Positions 24,784 through 33,943 of a stretch of DNA of 64,000 nucleotides are shown piece by piece. The notes under the pieces are model-generated. The model was not told the origin of the DNA and did not search any database. It was given only the letters and a program-made list of their open reading frames with translations. Origin of the DNA: Deferribacteres bacterium. Lineage in GTDB: Bacteria; Zhuqueibacterota; Zhuqueibacteria; Zhuqueibacterales; Geothermadaptataceae. A program made the translations under genes and the position numbers. The number at the start of each line of letters is the position of its first letter. Position 1 is the stretch's first letter. The stretch is taken from positions 372,001-436,000 of the forward strand of contig JACKDF010000001.1 in the NCBI GenBank assembly GCA_020633655.1. The letters run 5' to 3'.

Positions 24784-24798
24784 ACAATGGCTGTGCCA
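24784..24798 (-). promoter_or_regulatory. Possible weak sigma-54-like promoter ahead of the porin gene
   Basis: TGGCAC-AGCCA-TTGT fits the -24 element exactly, but it lacks the near-invariant GC at -12. Nitrogen-responsive sigma-54 control would suit a porin-amt-glnK operon. The mismatch and the 160-base leader make this only a candidate. Confidence 0.25.
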
Positions 24799-25072
24799 AA
24801 ACTTAAATAAGTAAGAAAAATTACTGATTTTACTTAAAAATTGAAGCTATTATCCAGAAATAATTTCACATTTTATATTTCGATAAAAATATTTTCGTGA
24901 AGTGCTGAAAGAACAATTCAGGGCATTACATGAGAATTTTGCACAAAGTAGGACAGAGTTAAATCTGTACGTTGGTTGGAAATTGCTTTTTAAAAGAAGG
25001 TTGTAATCGATTGGAAAACAAGGAAAGTCTAGCAAAGGTAATTCACCACCAAAAATAGCTCAGGCCACCACA

Positions 25073-25102
25073 GATAGCTCAGGGGATATCCCCTGAGCTA
25101 TC
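25073..25102. repeat. Dispersed GATATC-palindrome repeat, copy d (perfect 30-bp palindrome)
   Basis: A perfect 30-bp palindrome, core AGGGGATATCCCCT with outer arms GATAGCTC and GAGCTATC. The arms differ from those of the copy at 21966 but still pair completely. It lies 75 bases 3' of the ceramidase-like gene. Confidence 0.8.
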
Positions 25103-25176
25103 CTTAGTGGACCCTAACCCGTTATGCATAATTAAAAGGTGTAATCGTGTTTGAGCGTGAATCCGATTCCGTGGAT

Positions 25177-26493
25177 TTACTTCCGAATCAATGTTACCGC
25201 CACAGCGAGAGCGCTCTCGCGAATAATTTGCCCCAATTCCTCACCATAAAAACTCACACTCGACTCGTATCCGGCGCCGTTGTTGTATTGTTCAGCGGTC
25301 AAAATATAGCTGATCCACTCATTGGCAAGTCCGCCAATCACCGGAAATTTTATCCCCTTTTGCCGCAATTCACCTTTTATTTCCAAACCCAGACCAGCAG
25401 CCATTTCACCGGGCACACCGACAATTAAAAGATCACCGATACGCACGGCGTTTAAACGTGTGGATGCCGGACTCATCACATTGAGCACAGCCTCCAATGC
25501 CTCTGGCGTCAGGTTGTATTCTTCGCCACCGGTTTCCATAAATAGCGGGTGGACGCGTCTTTTCGGGAGCGCCAGTATTTTTGAATTGAACTCAAGTTCA
25601 ACATCGGCCACGGGTTCGATTAAGTTATAAAGCTTATAGGATTGCACCGCCATTGCCCGACCATAAATTTCTGCTTTTTCGTAGTGACTTGCACCGCCTT
25701 TGCCCACCGGTGCCTGATCGCCTTCAGCGCCATTGTAATACATCGCAGTAATGTCATCCCCGATCCACTGCTGCAATTCCCGCTGCAAATAACCGGGCCA
25801 GCCTGCGGAAACAAACATGTCCTTTTCGTCCATAAAAGTAGGGTGAGCGGTCCAGTTCACCAAAATTGCCAGCGGTTTGCCATTCATAAAATCGATGCGG
25901 GTGACGGTTAGATACCGATCAACAGCCGGATCTTTGCGTCTGTTGCGGTTCATGACTTCAAGGGTAATCCGACCGGTTCCGATGCGAACTGGCTCTAAAT
26001 TTGTGTCAGCGTCTTTTATCAATTTCACCAACGAATTCAGCACAAATTCCAGCAATTCCGGCTGAAAAATGCCAATCTGTGGGCTTTTGAGAAGATTTTT
26101 GTCGTTTAACGCCGTCATGTCCAAACTGGTGTGACAATGGCTCGGCAGCAGCAGGATATTTTCTTCCGTCCACTCAGTCGCGGCCAGTCTCTGTACGAGT
26201 TGGGGCTTCACGTTCGATGGCAACGCAAGCACATCTAATGTGACGATGGCATACTTTTTCGCTCCCTGGTGCAGTACAAGCGCTTTTGCCCAGATTCGAT
26301 CATGGATTCCTTCCGCGGGTTTACTCATACGTTCACCATAGCCGCCGAGGGCGAATTGCATTTCAAGGGGAGGCGTTAAATCGACAGTGGCACAGTTGGC
26401 AGCGATTTCAGAAGCCTGAATTGCGGATGCAAAGAAAGGAACAAATAGCGGAATTAAACAAAGTTTCAGCCATGACTTCACAATATTTTTCAT
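25177..26493 (-). CDS. Neutral/alkaline non-lysosomal ceramidase-like hydrolase, secreted
   Basis: The 438-residue product has a signal peptide (to about residue 28) and resembles the N-terminal catalytic domain of neutral ceramidases: CATVDLTPP near the start, YAIVTLDVLALP, LLPSHCHTSLD with candidate zinc histidines, VNWTAHPTFM and YYNGAEGDQAP. These enzymes are zinc amidases that split the N-acyl bond of sphingolipids. Many bacterial relatives act on unknown lipids or amides, and this one lacks the long C-terminal domain of true ceramidases. Its substrate is therefore open. It overlaps the MOSC gene upstream by four bases (ATGA), which means translational coupling. Confidence 0.8.
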   Translation of the reverse strand: MKNIVKSWLKLCLIPLFVPFFASAIQASEIAANCATVDLTPPLEMQFALGGYGERMSKPAEGIHDRIWAKALVLHQGAKKYAIVTLDVLALPSNVKPQLVQRLAATEWTEENILLLPSHCHTSLDMTALNDKNLLKSPQIGIFQPELLEFVLNSLVKLIKDADTNLEPVRIGTGRITLEVMNRNRRKDPAVDRYLTVTRIDFMNGKPLAILVNWTAHPTFMDEKDMFVSAGWPGYLQRELQQWIGDDITAMYYNGAEGDQAPVGKGGASHYEKAEIYGRAMAVQSYKLYNLIEPVADVELEFNSKILALPKRRVHPLFMETGGEEYNLTPEALEAVLNVMSPASTRLNAVRIGDLLIVGVPGEMAAGLGLEIKGELRQKGIKFPVIGGLANEWISYILTAEQYNNGAGYESSVSFYGEELGQIIRESALAVAVTLIRK

Positions 26494-27323
26494 AATATCG
26501 CTCCTTCGCCGGTTTCCAGCACCGTAACTTCATCACCTACATGAATTGTTCCGGTCGATCGATGGATCATGTTTTGACCGAAGATAACGCCCTTTGCGGT
26601 GTTACGGAACGTAGCCAGCGATTTGAGTGGTTCCTTACTGCTTCGCTCCGCGGTTTCTTGATCCGTCGTGGTGATAACACAGCGAACGCATGATTTAACA
26701 ATGTCAAACTGCACATTGCCGATTTGGATCCCCCGCCAAGTGTCTTCTGCAAAGGCTTCACAACCCTGAACAACGATGTTTGGCCTGAATCGGGTTATGA
26801 GCAAAGGTGTCTCCATTTTCGAATTCAACATATTCATCGAATTTTCTGAAAGTATGAGCTCCGGGTAACCATCGGAAAAACGGGTATGCGATGCACTGTT
26901 GCCTGCGTATTTTGGATCAAGCGTTCTTTTAAAATCATGCGCCAAATGAACCAAACGGCATTGGGTGCCCAGAAAAGTGGAAAACCAATTGGCTATTTCG
27001 TCGCCATTATCCACAGCTTGGCATGTGTCTCCCCAGATCGTTACTTTCATTCGTTTATCTTCATTCTGAACTAGGGGGATTCGAAGCGTGTTCATTTCTG
27101 GAGCTCTAACCGATAAAAATTCCTTACCAATCACCGGCGTAATTAATGCCATGCGCGGGTAGTCTCTCTGCGTCAGGAATTGGTCATTTTCATCCACGAG
27201 CATCCAGTACCGGTCAAACTCAGGCCCGCTTGAAGTGATTTTTAACTCGTCGACGCTAAGATAATGACACGATTTGATTGGGTGGAGAAAAAGTTGTGAA
27301 ACTATGATTTTGTTTTGAGGCAT
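26490..27323 (-). CDS. MOSC-domain molybdenum cofactor protein (YcbX/mARC type)
   Basis: A 277-residue cytoplasmic protein with the N-terminal MOSC beta-barrel (LFLHPIKSCHYLSVDEL, FDRYWMLVDENDQFLTQRD) and a C-terminal MOSC domain. The domain contains RFRPNIVVQG and the motif KSCVRCVITTTDQETA, whose cysteine corresponds to the molybdenum ligand in YcbX and mARC. Known members reduce N-hydroxylated compounds, taking electrons from a ferredoxin or flavin partner. The usual C-terminal 2Fe-2S ferredoxin domain of YcbX is absent, so a separate donor would be needed. It is coupled to the ceramidase-like gene by a four-base overlap. Confidence 0.87.
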   Translation of the reverse strand: MPQNKIIVSQLFLHPIKSCHYLSVDELKITSSGPEFDRYWMLVDENDQFLTQRDYPRMALITPVIGKEFLSVRAPEMNTLRIPLVQNEDKRMKVTIWGDTCQAVDNGDEIANWFSTFLGTQCRLVHLAHDFKRTLDPKYAGNSASHTRFSDGYPELILSENSMNMLNSKMETPLLITRFRPNIVVQGCEAFAEDTWRGIQIGNVQFDIVKSCVRCVITTTDQETAERSSKEPLKSLATFRNTAKGVIFGQNMIHRSTGTIHVGDEVTVLETGEGAIL

Positions 27324-27370
27324 TTTTTATATTCTCACTTAGTCTACTTTATTTATAAATCTCAAGATTA

Positions 27371-27480
27371 GGGGCTGAGTCAAAACATGTAATGCGACAT
27401 TCATGTCGCTCATTTTTGAGCTTAAACTTACGACATACATGTCGAGTTACGGCCATTAAATCATGTTTTGACTCAGCCCC
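27371..27480 (-). repeat. 110-bp cloverleaf MITE-like element, copy R1 (inverted)
   Basis: Terminal inverted repeats GGGGCTGAGTCAAAACATG and CATGTTTTGACTCAGCCCC bound a 110-bp unit in the opposite orientation to the other copies. It lies 78 bases 3' of the alpha-2-macroglobulin gene. The sequence just before it (CTTTATTTATAAATCTCAAG) is the flank of the GATATC repeat family, as if this element had inserted into or replaced one. Confidence 0.85.
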
Positions 27481-27557
27481 CAGCGCTCACTCGGAACAGT
27501 GCTTGGATAAAGCAGGTTTGATTTTTAATTTTAGTACACTGAATGCACTGCGTTTTT

Positions 27558-30500
27558 TCACCGCTTCTCCACCACAACCCGCATGCCCGGCACAATTGCA
27601 CGGTAATCCCTGTTGTACATCGCTTCTGCTTTGGTGACCGGCAGTGTAAATTCTCCGGGAGTCACCGCATTTATTTTCAGCACAAAATCCAGCTCCCGGT
27701 TCCAATGATTGAGGTCGAAAAACCACATGGCACGGTCGTCGCGCAGGTCAAGATATTCTTCCATGCCGGCATTGTATTTTTTCATCCATTCCGGACGATC
27801 TTCATTGGAAAGCCGGGTGTTCTCAATTTCCCAGCCCGAAGGCAAAATCTGCACGAGGGCCACCTCTTCCATCGATTGCCCGTAGTCAACTTTTGTGACG
27901 TGCACATGCAGCCAGAAGGATTTGCCCTGCACGACGGTTGCTGGATTGAATCGTGTTCCGTCCTCATCGAGCCATTCCATATCGATTTTAATTTTATTGG
28001 ATTCGCCGGTTTGTGGTCCGCTCAAAGGAACGCCGCTGTAGCTCAATGTGGCAAATGCACGCTGCGTTGTTGTTCGTTTGTCCAGAAAGATTTCGATGTT
28101 TTGGTCGAAGGAATCCTCCAGTCCGGTTTCGAAAGCGATTTTATCTGTCTCAAAAGGGATTTTTTCACCGTTTACGAGTCGGATTTCGCCAGCGAGCAGT
28201 GGTTCACCTTGATTCTCCCCTTCCAGCGCGTCAAAATATTTGCCCATAGTCACCAGCATCCAGGCGAGGGTTTGGGTTGAATGCCATTGGTCACCGGAAA
28301 GGTATTCCGCAATTTCTTTGCTCAATTGATTGGCCTCCGGCCATTTTTTTAAAGAAATCAAGCTTTGCAAGATAATGGCCTTATCCCGTGCGGAAGAACC
28401 ATAAGTCCCGCCAAATTCAAAATAATCATCAACCGTTAAATTTGCCTCCGACATGATACTTGTTGCTGTCTTTTCGATACCAGCTAAGGCATATGTGGCT
28501 GCGAGCATCCATTTTGCTGTTTCGGATAATTTCGAGATGCCGTTTTCTCTGATCCTGTTCATATCACCGATCTCCGGTTCTCCAGCCAGGGCAAGCACAT
28601 AAAGCCTGTAAACAGAGAACAGGGATTGATCGTGATAGTTCTGTTTATCCCGTGATCGACTAATGTGCGTTTTCATGTATCGCATCCATCGGTTGACCAA
28701 ATCTTCGGGCAAATGATAACCGCGTTTTCGTGCTTCTGTAAGAAAATGTCCCGCGTAGACGGTTCCCCATTTATTGGCTTCCTGTCCACCGGGCCAATAG
28801 GCAAAACCACCCTCACCTGTTTGAAAATAGCGAATGCGCTCTATGGCCGCGTTTATATTGTCATCAATTTGTCGTTTGTTGGCCGCAGCGGATTGCTTTT
28901 CAGAGAGAAATTCACTCAAATAAAGTTGTGGAAATGCGGCGGAAGTCGTTTGCTCAATACATCCGTACGGATAGCGAATCAACCATCGCAACCGGCTGCT
29001 GATGTTCATTTGCGGTCGGCGGGAGATGGTTAATTGTGCCCGGTTCGAACCTTTGATACCGATTGCCGGCACCGGAAGTGAAACAGAACTTCCCGGTGCG
29101 ATATCTTTGGTTTGCGAAGCAAAAATGCGCGGCGCCGAGGGTCGAACAACCACATTGGTTTCGTGGCGGCTTTCATCCTTCTGCGATTTTGCTTTGAGAA
29201 TGATTTGTGCATCACCAACGGCACTGTCTACGGCCACATCGAAAAAGATGTCCTTCTCACCGGCTTTATCGAAAACGAAACTTTGTTTTTGTGCACTTGT
29301 CAGCCGCAGTGGACCACTGGTTTTCAGGGTTACATCGACCTTGCCGATATTGTCTTTCATGGCGAATAAAGTGACCGGCACGCTGAATTTTTCTGCCGGG
29401 CCAAGTACACGCGGCAGGGAGGTAATGATCATTAAATCTTTGGTAACCGGCACGGATTTTTCTGCTTGGCTGTAGGAATTATCCATAGCAGATACCACCA
29501 TGACCCGCACCGCACCGACGTATTCCGGCATGGTGAAGCTGACTTTGGCGTAACCGTTTTTATCGGTCAGTAAAGGGCCTTGAAACAGGCTCACCGGATT
29601 AAATCGCCGCTTACCGGAATCGCTTGTGGGCAAATCCGAGGCTGCTGCATCAAAATCACCACCGATGGAAAAGGTTTTGAAAATATCGCCTTTGTTGGCT
29701 CCCAGAACGTGGGAAAATACATCGTAAGTGCTGACACCCAGGCTTAATTTACGGTAAAAGTACTCCCATGGATCGGGCGTTTTGAAATTGGTTAAACTGA
29801 GCAGCCCTTCGTCGACAACTGCGATGGTAAATTGTTTTTGCCTGTGATCTTTTGCCATCACCTCTACATCAAACGGCTTGCCCGATTCCAGTTCAGATGC
29901 CATGAGGATGTCCAGTGCATGCCGTGTTGCCGCATTCTCAACATTCAAGGGCACAGTACCATACATCCGCAACGGACGGTCATTGGCCGTTTGCGCATGC
30001 GGTTGTATGAGGGAAACCGTTGCATAAACGGTCGGCGTAAAATTCATTTCAATGGGAATATCGAGACTCATTTCGCCATTTTCCGGTGCTGCATCAAACC
30101 ATTGTGTGCGAAGGATTTCTGAGCCTTTTTCAATGGAAAGCAGGACGCTGCCCTGTTCCGCACACGGAAATGTGATGCGTGCTGCGTCACCAGGTGTGTA
30201 TTTTTCCCGGTCAGAACGCAATGCGAGCATGCCGGCATCCTCAGCGTCGCCGTACCCCCAGGCTGAAGCATGCACAAAAAATGCGGCTGTATGCCCATCC
30301 TCATCCCCATCCTGCACTTCGATTAGATAAGTTGCATTCTCCTCCGGCGTAAAACGAAAGCTCACCGGTGTAATCCCGGAAACGATGGATCCTGTTGTGA
30401 GAAGCTCTGTGTTTACAGCTTTTTTAAATCGCAACCGCATCTCTGCATTGCGCTCCCATTCCCACCACCAATGTGGAATTCCTTTGTAAATGCGCCAGGT

Positions 30501-33059
30501 GAGTGGTTTACCCGGTGCAATATCGCCTTTGGCATCGACGCAGACAACGGGAATCGTAATTTCTTCGCCGGTGCGCTGGGTACGGTATGGCGTCTGCGGT
30601 TTCAACAAGCCAACGAAATACGACCAGGGTTCCACAGGTATGGACAATGATTTACGGTTTGGCCGGCCACCTTTTTCAAAAACGGTTGCCTGAATGGTGG
30701 CCAGCAATCCGGAGGGAATACTTTCAAGTTTCGGCAATTTCCAATTGATTTCTGCACGTCCAGCCGGATCGAATTTTCCTTTAAAGAGCTCGCGCTGCGA
30801 TTCACGAAAGTCGATGGTTTCATTTTCAAAAGAATATGCCGCAAAAGCGGTGAATTTTTTCGGGACGTGCCGGAAAGTCAGGTTGACTTGTGCATTTAAG
30901 TTGGCTGCGGGATTCCCAAACAGATAGGTGCTGATCAGAGAAAGATTCAAAGTTGGATCTTTCGGCGAGAGCTTTTCTGTTGCGGAAAGCAGCTCAATTT
31001 TCAGTTTTTCCGGTACAACCGTTTCAATTTTCAGTGTGGTGTAGAAAACACGGCTGCCGATGGAAATGTTTGCGTACCAATTCCCTGTCGGATCGTTTTC
31101 CGAGGTTGAGAAAGCGAAATTGTAAAATCCATTGCGCCCTTCCCGCAGGGTCTGTTGAAAAACCTCCTGATTGCGCGGATTGAAAATTTTAATCGATACC
31201 GGATGGTTGTCCGGAAAAGTATCCTCCTGGTTGCGCGCAATCACCGAAATATTGATATCATCTCCGGGGCGATATACGCCGCGCTCGGTATAAATAAAGG
31301 CTTTCAAACCAAGGTCCCAGACTGCAGCGCCTTCGGTATCGAAAGTGGAAAGATTCCAGGCCATATCCTCCTGTGTGATGATGCACCGTTGTCCTGATTT
31401 TTCTGCCACGGTGTAACTCATATCATCATTTTTTTTGAAAGCGGATTTCCCCTCACTATCGGTAATTTTGCTGGCCACAATTTGATTTTGGTAAGAGTAA
31501 ATTTTAACTTCCACACCGGAAAGCGGTTTGGCAGTTTGCAAATCAGTTGCAAAAACCAGCCATCCATCACCAGTAATTTTTTGCGTTAAACCAAAATCAC
31601 AGAGGATCAGCGGCTTGAAAATCTGCGATTGATTGTATTGAAAACGGTAGCTGTTGTCGAAGGCAAGATCGGGTACTACGCCATCTTTGGGATACCTGAG
31701 GTTCACCAGCAGCAAGTCCCGCTCGTGCCCCTGTAACAAACCAGATAAATCCAGTTCATTTTCCATCCACTCATTGCGTGATCCATCGATCTGCAACGTA
31801 TCACTGGCCACATTCACACCGACGCGATTGACATAATAATCCTGAAACCGGCTTCGGTTGGTTTTACCGCTTCGCAGCCGTTCGGTTTGCAAAAACTGGC
31901 CAAGATTGTTCTCAAATACGCGTTTAATTTCGAGATAAACCGTTTGGATATTCAGGGTACGGAAATGCAATTTGAAATTGTTGCTCGAGGGCAGATACAA
32001 CCCGGCACTACCAAATTCCAGTTGCGGTGCAAGATCAAAAAAGCGCCAATCCTGCCGATATTGGTGCAACGTTTTTGTGCCCCATTTGCTGCGAATACCC
32101 GGCGATGCTGTGAATGTGTAACTTTCTCCGAGGGAAAAATCGCCGGAAATAACGATTTTATCAGCAAGCATTTTCGTTTTTATGGGAATTTCTGGTGTCA
32201 CTGAGACCAGGCCAGTGATATCCTGCTGCAAATCGAGTTGATCGGAAAAATACAGGACGACTGCCTGGGATGTATTATCACCCTGTCCGGCTAATCGTAG
32301 GGCTTGCATCGTCTTTTCGGCAGATAAATCATAAAACTGTTTGACATCCTGGGATAGTTCCAGGGGATCCTTTTTAAGGAGCAGTGTAAATGTTTGTGTT
32401 CTGTTGGTGCGCCGAAGGAGACGTGTGCTAAAAAGAAATCGGGTGCTGTCGCTTCCGCTTGTTTGCATTTCTATGAGCGGACTTTCATTTGGCGAACTGA
32501 AGGAGAGTGCTTTTTTTACCCCGGCAAGGGATGTTGGTGCTGTGAAAGAAACCGCACCGGAGAATTTAACCAGATGGGGATCATTGGCCGTCGCCGGCTC
32601 GAATTCTCCCTGTATCGATTGTAATTCGCGTCCACCAACTTTAAAGGCCAGGGGAAATGTTTCCAATTTTTGACTCGCATGTTGCGGGAAAAGCGCCGCC
32701 ATATCGAGTACACCACTGTAATCCGAACGCGATGGCAGCGGATGGTCGGGGATAAAAACCAGTGTTTGATTGTCTTCCCATTGTGCGACACCTTCAATTT
32801 CCGGTTCAAAATGGAAAACCGATTTTTGCAAATTCTGGCCGGTTTGCTCTTGAGTTACCATCGGGGCAATAAAACGTATTTTAATTTTATCTGAGGTATT
32901 AATAAGGCCAGAGGTAGCGTGGCTCACCATCTTTGCCGTTTCGATGGTGTAGGTGATTTCCGTGCCGGTATCGTCCTGTTTTTTATCTTTGCTGCAGGAA
33001 AAAAAGGCTATGGCTATAAGTAAAAGAGTCAGTTCGGCAATGAAGTGATTGGATCTCAT
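27558..33059 (-). CDS. Bacterial alpha-2-macroglobulin lipoprotein with thioester
   Basis: A 1833-residue lipoprotein, lipidated at the cysteine of IAFFSC. I chose the ATG at 33059 because it begins a normal lipoprotein signal; upstream in-frame starts add a non-signal leader. It carries macroglobulin-like beta domains, LLTDKNGYAKVSFTMPEYVGAVRVMVVSA of the complement-like region in the middle, and the thioester site GCIEQT with C1367. It ends in a helical thioester domain (GEGGFAYWPGGQEANKWGTVYAGHFL) and a C-terminal MG10-like part. These proteins sit in the periplasm and trap attacking proteases after bait cleavage; the thioester links the protease covalently. It is of the YfhM type usually found with pbpC, which here lies 5.7 kb away. 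Confidence 0.95.
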   Translation of the reverse strand: MRSNHFIAELTLLLIAIAFFSCSKDKKQDDTGTEITYTIETAKMVSHATSGLINTSDKIKIRFIAPMVTQEQTGQNLQKSVFHFEPEIEGVAQWEDNQTLVFIPDHPLPSRSDYSGVLDMAALFPQHASQKLETFPLAFKVGGRELQSIQGEFEPATANDPHLVKFSGAVSFTAPTSLAGVKKALSFSSPNESPLIEMQTSGSDSTRFLFSTRLLRRTNRTQTFTLLLKKDPLELSQDVKQFYDLSAEKTMQALRLAGQGDNTSQAVVLYFSDQLDLQQDITGLVSVTPEIPIKTKMLADKIVISGDFSLGESYTFTASPGIRSKWGTKTLHQYRQDWRFFDLAPQLEFGSAGLYLPSSNNFKLHFRTLNIQTVYLEIKRVFENNLGQFLQTERLRSGKTNRSRFQDYYVNRVGVNVASDTLQIDGSRNEWMENELDLSGLLQGHERDLLLVNLRYPKDGVVPDLAFDNSYRFQYNQSQIFKPLILCDFGLTQKITGDGWLVFATDLQTAKPLSGVEVKIYSYQNQIVASKITDSEGKSAFKKNDDMSYTVAEKSGQRCIITQEDMAWNLSTFDTEGAAVWDLGLKAFIYTERGVYRPGDDINISVIARNQEDTFPDNHPVSIKIFNPRNQEVFQQTLREGRNGFYNFAFSTSENDPTGNWYANISIGSRVFYTTLKIETVVPEKLKIELLSATEKLSPKDPTLNLSLISTYLFGNPAANLNAQVNLTFRHVPKKFTAFAAYSFENETIDFRESQRELFKGKFDPAGRAEINWKLPKLESIPSGLLATIQATVFEKGGRPNRKSLSIPVEPWSYFVGLLKPQTPYRTQRTGEEITIPVVCVDAKGDIAPGKPLTWRIYKGIPHWWWEWERNAEMRLRFKKAVNTELLTTGSIVSGITPVSFRFTPEENATYLIEVQDGDEDGHTAAFFVHASAWGYGDAEDAGMLALRSDREKYTPGDAARITFPCAEQGSVLLSIEKGSEILRTQWFDAAPENGEMSLDIPIEMNFTPTVYATVSLIQPHAQTANDRPLRMYGTVPLNVENAATRHALDILMASELESGKPFDVEVMAKDHRQKQFTIAVVDEGLLSLTNFKTPDPWEYFYRKLSLGVSTYDVFSHVLGANKGDIFKTFSIGGDFDAAASDLPTSDSGKRRFNPVSLFQGPLLTDKNGYAKVSFTMPEYVGAVRVMVVSAMDNSYSQAEKSVPVTKDLMIITSLPRVLGPAEKFSVPVTLFAMKDNIGKVDVTLKTSGPLRLTSAQKQSFVFDKAGEKDIFFDVAVDSAVGDAQIILKAKSQKDESRHETNVVVRPSAPRIFASQTKDIAPGSSVSLPVPAIGIKGSNRAQLTISRRPQMNISSRLRWLIRYPYGCIEQTTSAAFPQLYLSEFLSEKQSAAANKRQIDDNINAAIERIRYFQTGEGGFAYWPGGQEANKWGTVYAGHFLTEARKRGYHLPEDLVNRWMRYMKTHISRSRDKQNYHDQSLFSVYRLYVLALAGEPEIGDMNRIRENGISKLSETAKWMLAATYALAGIEKTATSIMSEANLTVDDYFEFGGTYGSSARDKAIILQSLISLKKWPEANQLSKEIAEYLSGDQWHSTQTLAWMLVTMGKYFDALEGENQGEPLLAGEIRLVNGEKIPFETDKIAFETGLEDSFDQNIEIFLDKRTTTQRAFATLSYSGVPLSGPQTGESNKIKIDMEWLDEDGTRFNPATVVQGKSFWLHVHVTKVDYGQSMEEVALVQILPSGWEIENTRLSNEDRPEWMKKYNAGMEEYLDLRDDRAMWFFDLNHWNRELDFVLKINAVTPGEFTLPVTKAEAMYNRDYRAIVPGMRVVVEKR

Positions 33060-33310
33060 TTTAAATACCCCGTTTAAGTTTGTCTTTTCCATTTGCGTGG
33101 TCGAAAGTGTTCTCGGCATGGGCTGTTGAATATAGCAAAAGTGCACCGCATTTTTGTGCACTATCCACCACACTCAGACAGGATATCACGCCATGTCTGT
33201 GTTGGAATAGGAATTAATGCAAGTATACACATTTTTTTAAACTGAAAAAACCGGATTTTCGATTTGAGATTTGTCGTATCCTGTCGTGCTGATTTACGCT
33301 TTTTGCGATA

Positions 33311-33440
33311 GGGGCTGTGTCAAAACATAAATAGAACAAAGGCGTCCCGCCGAGGGGTCCATGCTTTATGCTCAGCGTGGGCGCTTTCGCTCTATGAAAA
33401 TAGCTGTTTGGATCAAAAATAATGTGTTTGGGCTCAGCCC
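33311..33440. repeat. Divergent relative of the cloverleaf element (R7)
   Basis: The left end GGGGCTGTGTCAAAACATAA is close to that of the 110-bp family, and the right end (GTTTGGGCTCAGCCC) partly matches. The interior is unrelated and about 20 bases longer. It may be a second subfamily using the same ends. Confidence 0.45.
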
Positions 33441-33890
33441 AGGCCCACAGAAATACTACGGTAGTTCTATTTCCAACGGGAAGAAAAAACATTAAAATCG
33501 CGAGAAAGCATTTTTTTTAAAGGTGGGGTACCCCATAAATTTTTTCAAGATGGTAGATGCGCGATTTTGAGAAAAAGCATCAAACCCTGCATGAATTCAA
33601 GAGACTTTTTGGATTCTAATGATTGAAGTAACCTACCCTGTCTTATCCATATGATGCTCAAAGCAAAAGAGGGGCAGGATTGGTTATCATGTTTGCTCAG
33701 TTACGTGCGAACCCACCCTTGATGTGCTTAAAAATGCTACGCTTTTTTCGCATATCGTCCCATCCCAGGAGTGGACTTAAAAAATTGTCTATGGCTAAAT
33801 TTCCTCCCGGGAGGGAACGACTTTAAATTCGTTTAGAATTTAAAGTCAGGGGTGGGTTTGCATTCTCATGAGCTATCTTGATATCCGGCA

Positions 33891-33912
33891 GGGCAAGGGC
33901 TATCCCCTGCCC
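33891..33912. repeat. Dispersed GATATC-palindrome repeat, copy e
   Basis: GGGCAAGGGCT pairs with ATCCCCTGCCC apart from two mismatches. It is followed by AATCTTGATTTTATGAAC and AAAACGGGCT, the family flank. It lies 32 bases 3' of the DUF4861 gene. Confidence 0.7.
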
Positions 33913-33943
33913 AATCTTGATTTTATGAACAAAACGGGCTATG

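Larger units (their letters stand above)
24625..25176. other. Gene-free stretch upstream of the porin-amt-glnK group
   Basis: About 550 AT-rich bases without a gene. On the minus strand TGGCACAGCCATTGT at 24798-24784 resembles a sigma-54 promoter, but the -12 element ends GT instead of GC. It lies about 160 bases before the porin start. The stretch ends with the strong GATATC palindrome at 25073-25102. Confidence 0.5.
33060..33943. other. Gene-free stretch with several small repeats
   Basis: Nearly 900 bases between two minus-strand genes. It contains a hairpin at 33140-33162 (AGTGCAC/GTGCACT) in the leader of the alpha-2-macroglobulin gene. It also contains a divergent relative of the cloverleaf element at 33311-33440, a 12-bp palindrome TGGGGTACCCCA at 33524-33535 followed by a T-run, and a GATATC-family hairpin at 33891-33912. 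No coding frame is convincing. Confidence 0.6.
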
